From contig JAUJNG010000002.1 in the NCBI GenBank assembly GCA_030448265.1, positions 62,001-126,000 of the forward strand: a stretch of 64,000 bases of DNA, given 5' to 3'. Numbering within the stretch: position 1 is the stretch's first letter; each line of letters begins with the position of its first letter. The notes under the pieces were generated by a model that searched no databases, was not told the origin of the DNA, and was given only the letters and a program-made list of their open reading frames with translations. Shown piece after piece: positions 37,819-45,796 of the stretch. A program made the translations under genes and the position numbers. This DNA comes from Abditibacterium sp. Lineage in GTDB: Bacteria; Armatimonadota; Abditibacteriia; Abditibacteriales; Abditibacteriaceae.

Positions 37819-37979
37819 AGGCTGTTTAGTAAATGGAAAAGTGCCACGGTTCTCGTCAAGCTGAGCCTGCGAAGCATCTGGCGTGACTGCCATGTGAGCG
37901 TGATGCCAGATACTTCGCAGGCTCAGCTTGACGAGAACTGTGGCACTTTGCAACAAAAGTCTCATTTGCTAAACAGCCT
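37819..37979. repeat. palindromic element with ends AGGCTGTTTAG
   Basis: Ends AGGCTGTTTAG (37819) and CTAAACAGCCT (37979) are a perfect inverted repeat. AAAGTGCCACGGTTCTCGTC and GACGAGAACTGTGGCACTTT, then GCTGAGCCTGCGAAG and CTTCGCAGGCTCAGC, pair inside, leaving a short centre. Third of three neighbouring elements in the 688-base gap 37323-38010; none has coding capacity. Confidence 0.85.
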
Positions 37980-38010
37980 GTAAAGCGGCTTCATGGTAAA
38001 GAGGCTCAAT

Positions 38011-39168
38011 TCACGAGAGTTCCGATTGGTAAAGCCCCAAAACGGTGCGGGCGTGCTGCGGCCAAGAGAAGAGTTTCGCGCGCTCCGGTCCCGCCAGGCG
38101 AAGGCGCGCTTCGAGATCGGGATCACAAATCAACTGTTCGATCGCGTGGGCCAGAGCTTCGGGAGTGCCGTCCTCCGCCAAAACACCCGCATCACCCACC
38201 ACTTCTGGAACCGCGCCGCCCGCGCGCGAGGCCACGACGGGCACGCCCATCGCCATCGCTTCCTGCGGCGGCATTCCGAACCCTTCGTAAATCGAGGGAA
38301 ACACCAACGCGCGCGCCGCTCGCATCACCGAGGGCAGGAGGTTTCGATCCACATAGCCTGGCGCGACGGCGTGCGGCGCGCCGTGGGTTTCGACCAAAGT
38401 TTTAAGTCCCTGCGGCCCCGCCAAAACCAACGTTAATTCGGGATGGCGCGGCGCCACGATTTTCCACGCTTCAAGTAGAGCGGGAATGTTTTTGCGCTGC
38501 GAATGACCACCTGCATAAATCAAAAATGAGCCGCTAATGCCCAGTTGAGTGAGCGTGGCGGCATCGGCGACGGGCACGTCTTGGTTGAAACGGTCGTGCT
38601 CCAAACCGTAGGGCACCACCTCGATCTTGGCGGGGTCGGCGTCCAGCAAATCGACGACTTCGCGTTTGCCGAAGTGCGAAGGCGTTATGATGAGCTGGGC
38701 ATCGCGCACCGCCTGTTTGCTCCATTTGGGAAGTTTGCCTTCGTCGCTAAAACGCGCCGGTGGCAGGTCATGAATGGTATAGACCGCCGGATGTCCGCTT
38801 GGTGTAGGAAAGCTGAGCGCGAGCGAGTGAAAAAGATCGGGCGCGGGCTTGGCTGCGCGCCCGATCAGGCGGCGATTCATTACCGCGCAGACGAGCGGCC
38901 AGGGCCAATTGGCGAGCCGCACCGTCGCAAAGCCCAACCCGTTCACCGAGGCGAAATCAGGGTGCATCGACGGGTCGGCACGAATCGCTTCGGATGGCAC
39001 CCGCCCGTCGCAGGTGAAGTCGAACTGCCATTCCTCGCGCGAAGATTCGGCCATCAAGTGGTGAATAAGGAGACGCTCGTAGTGGCCCATGCCCATGCGT
39101 GGGCCAGGACGATTTTGAGAGAGAAAATGCACGCGCCGCGCCGCGCCGGAAGAATTGGGAGATTTCAT
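38011..39168 (-). CDS. GT4-type glycosyltransferase
   Basis: A 385-residue GT-B enzyme: RVHFLSQNRPGPRMGMGHYE at the start, AVYTIHDLPPARFSDEG, IYAGGHSQRKNIPALLEAW, and the EGFGMPPQE acid motif followed by VPVVASRAGGAVPEVVGDAG. This is the mannosyltransferase-like branch of GT4. Its last residues (FSWPQHARTVLGLYQS) recur in two remnants nearby (39600 and 40905), so it belongs to a locally duplicated set. Its start overlaps the stop of the truncated glycosyltransferase upstream. Confidence 0.9.
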   Translation of the reverse strand: MKSPNSSGAARRVHFLSQNRPGPRMGMGHYERLLIHHLMAESSREEWQFDFTCDGRVPSEAIRADPSMHPDFASVNGLGFATVRLANWPWPLVCAVMNRRLIGRAAKPAPDLFHSLALSFPTPSGHPAVYTIHDLPPARFSDEGKLPKWSKQAVRDAQLIITPSHFGKREVVDLLDADPAKIEVVPYGLEHDRFNQDVPVADAATLTQLGISGSFLIYAGGHSQRKNIPALLEAWKIVAPRHPELTLVLAGPQGLKTLVETHGAPHAVAPGYVDRNLLPSVMRAARALVFPSIYEGFGMPPQEAMAMGVPVVASRAGGAVPEVVGDAGVLAEDGTPEALAHAIEQLICDPDLEARLRLAGPERAKLFSWPQHARTVLGLYQSELS

Positions 39169-39578
39169 GAATTCGGGAAATGGTGGTGAGGCGAGGTGGC
39201 TTGAGTCGTTACGACAAGCGGCAAACCCAATTGACGGCAGGCCTGCGCCGCATAAAAACCGTTGGAGCTAACGCACTGCACATGAACTAATTGCGTTTGG
39301 GTTTCTTTTAATATCCGATTGACTTGGCGCTGAATGGAAGCCGACGACAGGGTGAAAGTCGCTCGTGATTTCGCATCGTCCCCAGGAGAACGAAGGGCCA
39401 GGCGATGAAGGGGTATGCCTTCAAATTCTTCAAACGCGGGAAGGTTGCGCGGCCAGCGATTGGTGATCACAACTGCGTCGTGGCCAGCGCGCCGGTAAGC
39501 TTGGGCCAACTGTCGCACCAACTCCTCGACACCACCAGTATGAGGATGGAAAGCGCTGGCAAAAATTGCTGTTTTCAT
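39165..39578 (-). pseudogene. truncated copy of the GT4 gene at 33875-35068 (N-terminal third)
   Basis: Reads MKTAIFASAFHPHTGGVEEL and matches the first ~123 residues of the glycosyltransferase at 33875-35068, up to LPLVVTTQ, then ends in 14 unrelated codons. Bases 39201-39472 are identical by eye to 34691-34962; the first ~100 coding bases are similar but diverged. Only part of the acceptor domain remains and the donor domain is absent, so it cannot be an active enzyme. Confidence 0.88.
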
Positions 39579-39599
39579 GTGCTCACAATAGGATTAAAG

Positions 39600-39916
39600 T
39601 TACCGCTCAAGGATTTGCTGATAAATGTTCAGCACCGAATAAGCATGCTGATGCCAGGAAAAAATTTGGGCACGTTGGGGGCCTTTCACTGTTAAGCGGT
39701 GGGCCAACTGTGAATCACTGAGAATTGTTTGTATACCTTTCGCTAAACTCTCCGGTGAGCCATCGGGAACTAATAAAGCAGATTCGGCTACGACTTCAGG
39801 TATAGCGCCCGCTTGCACGGCAACAACAGGGACGCCTAGAGCCATCGCTTCTAAAGGAGGTAGACCGAACCCTTCATAGATGGACGGAAAAACAAGAGCT
39901 CTTGCACGGCGCATAA
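39600..39916 (-). pseudogene. GT4 glycosyltransferase C-terminal remnant cut by an IS end
   Basis: Encodes MRRARALVFPSIYEGFGLPP, the E-x7-E motif, VPVVAVQAGAIPEVV and the tail QIFSWHQHAYSVLNIYQQ. It resembles the C-terminal third of the gene at 38011. Upstream it stops exactly at TAA (39914-39916), the target site of the IS remnant that begins at 39917. The N-terminal two thirds are gone. Confidence 0.85.
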
Positions 39917-40190
39917 GAGTCTGTGCTCGAATAGAATGATAATTCAGATTTGGGGATGAAGGGTGTGGAGCATTTTGTCGGTCATGGCCCAGAGCATCCA
40001 AGCGCGGCTGAGGTGAGTATGGCCTTCATAATCCTTGCTCAAGCGCCGGTAGTAATTCATCCAGCCAAAGGAACGCTCCACAATCCAGCGTTTGGGCAGC
40101 ACTTCAAACCCCTCCATGCTATCACAACGCTTGACCACCTCAATCACAAAACCAAATCGCTCCTCTATCTTTTGCTGCCACTCCTGGCCC
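39917..40190 (-). mobile_element. IS5-family transposase remnant (C-terminal end plus terminal repeat)
   Basis: The terminal repeat GAGTCTGTGCTCGAATAG (39917-39934) is followed on the - strand sense by the transposase 3' end, stop at 39944. About 80 codons survive, ending in [20 protein letters not shown] and LSKDYEG, the hallmark of IS5-family DDE transposases (the last catalytic Glu is in VER). The 5' part and the other end are deleted at about 40190, where a methyltransferase fragment joins. It cannot transpose on its own. Confidence 0.88.
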
Positions 40191-40635
40191 TCTCATCTAA
40201 ATCTTGTAAAAAGACTGGACGGCATAGTTTATTGGCTTCCTCTACCGCAAGTGAGTTCAATTCTATACCCATTATGTCTAACTGCTTTCTTTTACATATC
40301 CAGTCAAGAAAATCACCCTTTCCACAACCAATCTCAAGAATGTGTGAACCAGGAATAATATCTGCATCAGCTCTTTCATATTCCCATTTGTGAGGTGGGT
40401 AATAAAAGTCCAATGCCTGGAGCTGAATATATAAATTTTCTGAGCCCGCTAAATGTGGCGGAAAAAATCGCAAATCACATTCTAAACAGCAATGTAAATC
40501 AAAGCTTTTTTCTTCTCCAAATTCCGAAGTAATATCTATGCCAAAAGTCGTCTGCCATTCTTGTATGATCTCTTGCACAGAATAGGATTTAAGTAGCCAA
40601 GTTTTGCTTGAAGAACACAATAAACACTGCATCAT
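40191..40635 (-). pseudogene. methyltransferase N-terminal fragment joined to IS remnant
   Basis: Starts MMQCLLCSSSKTWLLKSYSV, a Cys-pair motif as in zinc-binding methyltransferases of the Methyltransf_13/23 type, and continues with HILEIGCGKGDFLDWICKRK (motif I) and IMGIELNSLAVEEAN. After VFLQDLDE the frame runs into transposase DNA. About half of a normal enzyme is missing, including the catalytic region after motif II. Confidence 0.8.
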
Positions 40636-40980
40636 TCTATTCCCCCTTGCTTAAACTCCCAATCTGGCTCGAGAAAGACCACACCCATGTAGTGAAATGG
40701 CAAACGCCCACTACCATAAACGTCAGCTTCTTCAATTTCAAAGTTCAAATAGCCCATGAGAGCATCTACTTCTGCAGAACCATCTCCTATCCAGATATCG
40801 GCTGTATAGCGCCCCTGCAAGAAGGGGAAACGATCAAATTTGCATCGTAATATCCCACACTTATAGCTCTGAATCTCGAGTTGTTTCCAGGGCAGTTTCA
40901 TAGCAAAGAGGCTAATTGATTGGTAAATTCCCAAAACGGCGTGGGCGTGTTGCGGCCAAGAGAAGAGTTGCATATGCTTC
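40632..40980 (-). pseudogene. mosaic remnant: GT4 C-terminal tip fused to an orphan Wzt C-terminal domain
   Basis: From 40980 the first ~20 codons read MQLFSWPQHAHAVLGIYQS, the tail of a GT4 enzyme like that at 38011. From about 40901 the frame continues as the end of a Wzt carbohydrate-binding domain: FPFLQGRYTADIWIGDG, VDALMGYLNFEIEEADVYGS and MGVVFLEPDWEF. The ATP-binding part is absent. It overlaps the start of the methyltransferase fragment by four bases. This Wzt domain is not the one attached to the intact wzt at 52170. Confidence 0.75.
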
Positions 40981-41037
40981 GGCCTCGCTATTGGAGGGCC
41001 ATCAAAGAGCGAGGATAGTTTTCGGCCCTCGTTGGTC

Positions 41038-42096
41038 TTATAAAACCATCTGATAGCCTTTAAGCGTAGCGCGGGCAGTGTGCCTCCAAGTATAACTGTC
41101 GAGAATGCGCTCGCGCAGGGGCGCTTGAAACGGCGCCTGCCACGCTTTCTTGACCGCCAAGCGGATGGTTTCGGGTTGTGCCGGATCGCAATACCAAGCC
41201 AAATCTTGGAAATACTCGCGGGAGAAACCTCGGTCGGTCGTGACAATATTGCAGCCGCACAGCGCCGCTTCGAGGGAAACCAAGCCTGTAGTTTCATACC
41301 AGCTCGGCAAAACGTGAATTTTGGCGCCCTGGTAGAGCGTGGGCAACTCGTCGTGCAGCACGCCAGGCAAAATTTCGATGTTTTTGGCTCGCGCTTCCTT
41401 CTGGCATTTGGCGTAGTAGGCGGGGTGGTGCGGATGAGCTTGGCCCACGATTTTGAGTAGCGGCAAATCGCCGTTCCAGGCGCGAATCAATCCCAGTTGG
41501 TTTTTGTGCGGCTCCAAACGTCCTGCGAAGAGCGCGTAAGGGCGCTTGATTTCCCCATCGGGTAGGGTAAAACGCGCGGCATCAACTGCGTTGGGCACGA
41601 CATGACAGGGCGTGGTGACACCCAGATCGGCAATGATGATCTGGGCCTCCAACTGAGAGTTGGGCAGCAGCAGGTCGGACATTTCGTAGGTGATGCGGCA
41701 ATACGTTAGGCGCTTGTTCTTTTCCTCGCAGGCATAACTGGCGCGGCCCCGCACCGTTTCGCGCCATAAACTGGCGCCATAGCGCATTCGTCCCATCAGG
41801 CTACGCGCCGCTTCAACCTTGGTAGTGTGGGTTCGATCCTCTCCCTCTGTGTAAGAGCGCGCCCAGTAGATGGGCGACACCACAACCGGCACTCTGGCCT
41901 GGCGGCAACGCCGGAGCCGCTGCGGCGGCAAACCAAAACTATGAACGATGTCGAAATTTTCGACTGGCATTTCGCCTTGGTAAGAAACCTCGGCCTCGAC
42001 GCCCAATTCGCACAGAAAGCGCGCGGTCTGTTCGAGTTGCACCCGATGGCCGCCAGGAATTGTGTCGCCGTCTATCATCCACAGAAGAACACGCAT
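41038..42096 (-). CDS. GT4-type glycosyltransferase
   Basis: About 352 residues starting MRVLLWMIDGDTIPGGHRVQ (ATG 42096 preferred over 42111). The donor domain has ALFAGRLEPHKNQLGLIRAW and ETTGLVSLE followed by CNIVTTDRGFSREYF, as in GT4. It lies downstream of a FkbM methyltransferase and an exostosin-like gene on the same strand. Sugar specificity is unknown. Confidence 0.87.
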   Translation of the reverse strand: MRVLLWMIDGDTIPGGHRVQLEQTARFLCELGVEAEVSYQGEMPVENFDIVHSFGLPPQRLRRCRQARVPVVVSPIYWARSYTEGEDRTHTTKVEAARSLMGRMRYGASLWRETVRGRASYACEEKNKRLTYCRITYEMSDLLLPNSQLEAQIIIADLGVTTPCHVVPNAVDAARFTLPDGEIKRPYALFAGRLEPHKNQLGLIRAWNGDLPLLKIVGQAHPHHPAYYAKCQKEARAKNIEILPGVLHDELPTLYQGAKIHVLPSWYETTGLVSLEAALCGCNIVTTDRGFSREYFQDLAWYCDPAQPETIRLAVKKAWQAPFQAPLRERILDSYTWRHTARATLKGYQMVL

Positions 42097-42256
42097 AAGA
42101 AAAATGTCCACTATTTGAATTTGTTTGGCATCAAGTCACCGCGTCTGTAGCTGAGGCGGCGCCTGAATTCGCCGCAAAACGCGCATTGCTCCAGTTGAAC
42201 GCGAATTTTACCAATCGTCTATCGCGCTTCTCAGCACATGCGAAAGATCCCACGTT

Positions 42257-43045
42257 CTATCGGTTTGAAGCCTGAAAATAGCCCCATTGCATTGGGCAGG
42301 GCCGGTTTTCTGAAAGTGCGGCCTCGCGGTTTGCGATGGGCACGTCTTCAAGATAGCCATAGCGCGTCACATCGCGCGGTTGGGTGTCGATAATCTGGAT
42401 CGAATGAGTGTCTGCAAAGCGTTGTTGCAGCGTTTGCGATATATCTGGAACGATGAAGTCGTGAAACTCGATGAGAAAATCGCACCTTTTCAGCATAGCA
42501 ACGGAAGCGGAATCGAAGAGTTCGGCTTCAAAGCCTTCACAATCACAAAAAATAAAGACGGGCTGAGCCGTCATTTGCTCCAGAACTTGTGTGTTGAAGA
42601 GGCCACGAATTTGATTTTGATTTTCTATCCCATTAAGTTTGGCGAGCTCCAGACAATATTCCCGCGCATCTGCATCGATATCGAAGGCGTAAACTTGGGC
42701 GGAAGGCAAGCGTTTGGCAAGACCAACCGCATAATAACCTTCGGCGCAACCGACGTCTATCACAACGGAAGGATTTTTAGCGACTATTTTTTCAATGGTG
42801 GGATGAAGTTCTTCTTCATACGATCCAACTAATTTGTCAACATAAGAGCTTCCGGTGGAGTTGTCCCCATAAATCATACCTTGAAATGGTCCTGCTATGA
42901 TTTTTTTGCCATAGCGCGCCACATTTACCTGCTTCGCACGGAAGTCGCTGCCGCCGTTTAGAAGACGAAAATTGCGTTTCCTTTTTGAGGAGTTTGAGCA
43001 ACTTAAAGAACTTAGGAGTTTTTTCTTGAGAAATTGTTTAAGCAT
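42257..43045 (-). CDS. FkbM-like SAM-dependent methyltransferase
   Basis: A 262-residue methyltransferase: VVIDVGCAEGYYAVGLAKRL (SAM motif), VYAFDIDADAREYCLELAKL, and FIFCDCEGFEAELFD in place of the usual D-E-G motif. A paralogue is encoded at 47023-47796 with the same layout (AEGYYAVG, ELHEYYQPGIS versus EFHDFIVPDIS). It overlaps the stop of the exostosin-like gene by eight bases. Likely role is O-methylation of a sugar in the polymer. Confidence 0.85.
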   Translation of the reverse strand: MLKQFLKKKLLSSLSCSNSSKRKRNFRLLNGGSDFRAKQVNVARYGKKIIAGPFQGMIYGDNSTGSSYVDKLVGSYEEELHPTIEKIVAKNPSVVIDVGCAEGYYAVGLAKRLPSAQVYAFDIDADAREYCLELAKLNGIENQNQIRGLFNTQVLEQMTAQPVFIFCDCEGFEAELFDSASVAMLKRCDFLIEFHDFIVPDISQTLQQRFADTHSIQIIDTQPRDVTRYGYLEDVPIANREAALSENRPCPMQWGYFQASNR

Positions 43046-43988
43046 TTTTGAAGCGTCTTTTTAGTTCTTCCCCTACTGCTCGAACATAAAACTTATCTAT
43101 GTAATAAAATTTCTTGTGTCCGTGTCGTTCAGGGTGTTGTAATTCTTCGCACCAATTGATCAGGCGATGCCACAGAATATCGGGAGCAAACCAATCTTGG
43201 TAAGTTTGATATGCTGCTGAGGACAATGCAGCGAAATCGTCCTCATACGCTTCGAGTAAAGAGATGAGCGAGGCGACACCGGATTCCGGCACTTTCAGCG
43301 AACAATTTTCCCAGTTTGGCCCCTCTGGTGCAACCCACTCGTCGCTGATGATGACGGGCACGCGCCCGAAGGAGAGCGTTTCGAACAGCCGGAACGAGGA
43401 TGGGCCGTGACCGCGTGGGCAGAGCACAAATTTCGAGCGTCCAAGCGTTTGGGCATAATGTTTTTTCTGCGCTTGCTTTGCGTCTTCACCCTCGGAATCT
43501 TCAAAAAAGTTAAAATTTGAAGTGTTTTCAATCAAGGCGCGTGGATGGCGCAACGCTAAGACTGACTCGCGACAGCGATGGGTCAGCGCCCCCTGAAAGG
43601 AAAATAATAGATCGGGTTCAACGTTTTGCGGTTCTTGAAGCGAATTATGGAGCCGGATGTAAGGACAAGAGCGTTGGCGGCGCGGATCGAAGGCCGAGCA
43701 TCTGGCACTCGTGTAGAGACCTGGGAAGGTGGCCCAAGGTCGGTCGCGCTCATCGTAAACGAAAACCTTGCGTCCATAGCGGCGCACGAGTGGATGCTGG
43801 TAGAGTAATGGCAGCAAATAGCCACCAGGATGTTGATGTAAATCGACGAATAAGATGATGTCGGCGGCGGCGGCGTCCCAGGTCAGGGTATGACAACCCA
43901 ATTTGTCACGCTGTGCCAGCGCAACAAATTCATCCACAATAGGTTGGCTCCAAGCAAATGAACCCGCCGTAGCAATATAAACCTGCAT
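43038..43988 (-). CDS. exostosin-like glycosyltransferase (GT47-like)
   Basis: A 316-residue protein. The C-terminal half has the exostosin signature: KFVLCPRGHGPSSFRLFETL, then GRVPVIISDEWVAPEGPNWE and a downstream acidic helix. In eukaryotes this fold makes heparan sulfate; in bacteria it occurs in polysaccharide loci with unassigned sugars. The N-terminal half (QVYIATAGSFAWSQPIVDEF) is less typical. It is the first of a three-gene run (exostosin, FkbM, GT4) read on the - strand, divergent from the gene at 44035. Confidence 0.85.
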   Translation of the reverse strand: MQVYIATAGSFAWSQPIVDEFVALAQRDKLGCHTLTWDAAAADIILFVDLHQHPGGYLLPLLYQHPLVRRYGRKVFVYDERDRPWATFPGLYTSARCSAFDPRRQRSCPYIRLHNSLQEPQNVEPDLLFSFQGALTHRCRESVLALRHPRALIENTSNFNFFEDSEGEDAKQAQKKHYAQTLGRSKFVLCPRGHGPSSFRLFETLSFGRVPVIISDEWVAPEGPNWENCSLKVPESGVASLISLLEAYEDDFAALSSAAYQTYQDWFAPDILWHRLINWCEELQHPERHGHKKFYYIDKFYVRAVGEELKRRFKNA

Positions 43989-44034
43989 AAGATAGTAACC
44001 AATTCAACGTGCAAGACAGCACATCTTTAAAATC

Positions 44035-44988
44035 ATGGCTTCCACAAAAAATTCTCTCGTAATGGGCGTAGCTTCACGCTACCCGTCCAATTTGATTATG
44101 CCCTTTCTCAAGTCGTTGCGCGCAACCTCCTATCAGGGCCGCGTCTGTCTGCTCGTGGGCGATATGAGCGCCAAGACTCAAAATGAGCTACGCACAGTCG
44201 CTGATGATGTTGTAGATCTCGATGGCCTCTACGGTAAAGAACTCGCTCGGTATCATGTGAGAGGTTTGGCAAATCGCCTGGCCAAACTGCGTGACATGCG
44301 TGGCGGGCGGCGCCTCTACGCCCCCCTGTTTCAGCTTCTTCTAAAACGGGCCGCGCCTGCACGGCGCGACGCCTTGCGCCGCGACCTCGAAAAACGGATA
44401 GAGGGCTTCCAGTCGTTACGATATACGCATTATCTCAATTATATCCAGCAACTCACACCGCCAGTGGATTATGTGATGCTTTCCGATGTGCGTGACGTGA
44501 TCTTCCAAAGAGATCCCTTTGATCATCACTTTGATAACGACCTGGAAGTTTTTCTCGAATCCCCTTCTATCACGATTGGTAACGAGCCGTTCAACAGAGG
44601 CTGGATAAAAAACCTGTATGGAGAAAAAACTCTGCATGAACTCAGCTCAAATACGGTTTGCTGTTCCGGCACTACCATGGGCACAAGAGCAGGCATGGAG
44701 CGATACCTTCGTTTAATGATCGCTGAATTGGAGCGACATGACAGGCCCTTAGGAAGTCACGACCAGGGTGTCCATAATTTCCTGCTGCGCACGAATCAAT
44801 TTCAACCTGTGACTATCTATCACAACGGTGAATCTCCTGTTTTAACTATGGGGATGGAGGCGGCACGGATGTTATCACAAAATGAAGAACAAGAAATCTT
44901 GAATCTCAACGGGCAAGTTGCTCCTGTCGTTCACCAATATGATCGTTACCCTGAGTTATACGAACAAGTTAAGAAAAAATATAGTTAG
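44035..44988 (+). CDS. putative GT-A glycosyltransferase, lone + strand gene in the locus
   Basis: A 317-residue protein without a close named family that I can recall. Features of a GT-A fold are present: a SLRATSYQGRVCLLVGD strand region, DYVMLSDVRDVIFQRDPF with a DxxD metal-type motif after a hydrophobic strand, and TVCCSGTTMGTRAGMERYL, HDQGVHNFLL in the acceptor half. It is transcribed against all its neighbours and shares an upstream region of 46 bases with the exostosin-like gene. Glycosyl transfer is likely; the substrate is unknown. Confidence 0.7.
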   Translation: MASTKNSLVMGVASRYPSNLIMPFLKSLRATSYQGRVCLLVGDMSAKTQNELRTVADDVVDLDGLYGKELARYHVRGLANRLAKLRDMRGGRRLYAPLFQLLLKRAAPARRDALRRDLEKRIEGFQSLRYTHYLNYIQQLTPPVDYVMLSDVRDVIFQRDPFDHHFDNDLEVFLESPSITIGNEPFNRGWIKNLYGEKTLHELSSNTVCCSGTTMGTRAGMERYLRLMIAELERHDRPLGSHDQGVHNFLLRTNQFQPVTIYHNGESPVLTMGMEAARMLSQNEEQEILNLNGQVAPVVHQYDRYPELYEQVKKKYS

Positions 44989-45076
44989 TTCTTCTCCTAC
45001 AGTTTTGTGTGGCGTGCAGGTAAATCAATGAGTTTTTTCGGTTAGTGGAAGTGACCTTCACCCCAAGAACTGACCT

Positions 45077-45673
45077 TCATGTGTGAGAGGAAGGCCGTCC
45101 TGAATAATGCCGTTGTAAATAACTCGCGCGAGGTGCTCCGTGGGCAACCTCAGCGTTTCCAGAGTGGCTGCTGAGTTGACGACGACATAATTGGGCAGAA
45201 TGCGGCATAAAACGCGAAAACCCGCGTGGCTTTAGCGGGCAAATAATCGTCGTCAATACGGTCGCGCACGTGCCAGATGATGGGCACATTGCTCAGGCGA
45301 CCGGCCAGGGCGCCGATCACGTCGGCTTTGAGCGAGTTGGTGAGCAGAATATGCGCGCCGCGTCCCCGCGTGAACGCCCCCAGGCGCCATATATACCCAA
45401 AATGCCCCCGACCTCGCGCCACGGCACAGATTTCAGGCCCGTCAGCGAATCCTTGCGCACGCGCGTCACTTCGTCGGGCAGTGGCAAAACATGGGTTTCA
45501 ACGCCCGCTTCATCCAGTTTTTCCCGCAAAGGCCCATCGCCGGCCAGCACCACAACCGGCTCGAAGCGTCTGCGATCGAGATTGGTGGCGAGGTTGAGAA
45601 GGGAGATCTCGCCACCACCCATTTTCGCAGTGTGGTCGAAGAAAATAACGGTGGTGGGCGGAGAATAATGCAT
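45077..45673 (-). pseudogene. frameshifted and truncated GT4 glycosyltransferase
   Basis: Reads from ATG 45673 as TVIFFDHTAKMGGGEISLLN, shifts frame near 45400-45420, continues as AHILLTNSLKADVIGAL and VPIIWHVRDRIDDDYLP, shifts again near 45190 to VVNSAATLETLRLP and RVIYNGIIQDGLP, then ends. The donor domain is missing. It is related to the first half of the glycosyltransferase at 25076-26293 (LKADILGGIAGK, HVRDRIADDYLP). Confidence 0.85.
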
Positions 45674-45796
45674 AATCGAGGCAAACCAGCGAGTTTCTAC
45701 GAAAAATAAGCCGCGTTTTTCAGGAACGATTGGATAGAGATATTTGCATCGTGCTTGACACAACACCCGCCCTCATTATCGAAAGCCAATGTCCCC

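Noticed and set aside
37471-37979. CRISPR-like array
   Set aside because: The repeats are inverted and each pair is different; there are no regularly spaced direct repeats with unique spacers.
39600-40001. Single gene reading from the IS end into the glycosyltransferase C-terminus
   Set aside because: The first ~30 codons are IS terminal DNA, not glycosyltransferase; it is a chance fusion at the insertion site.
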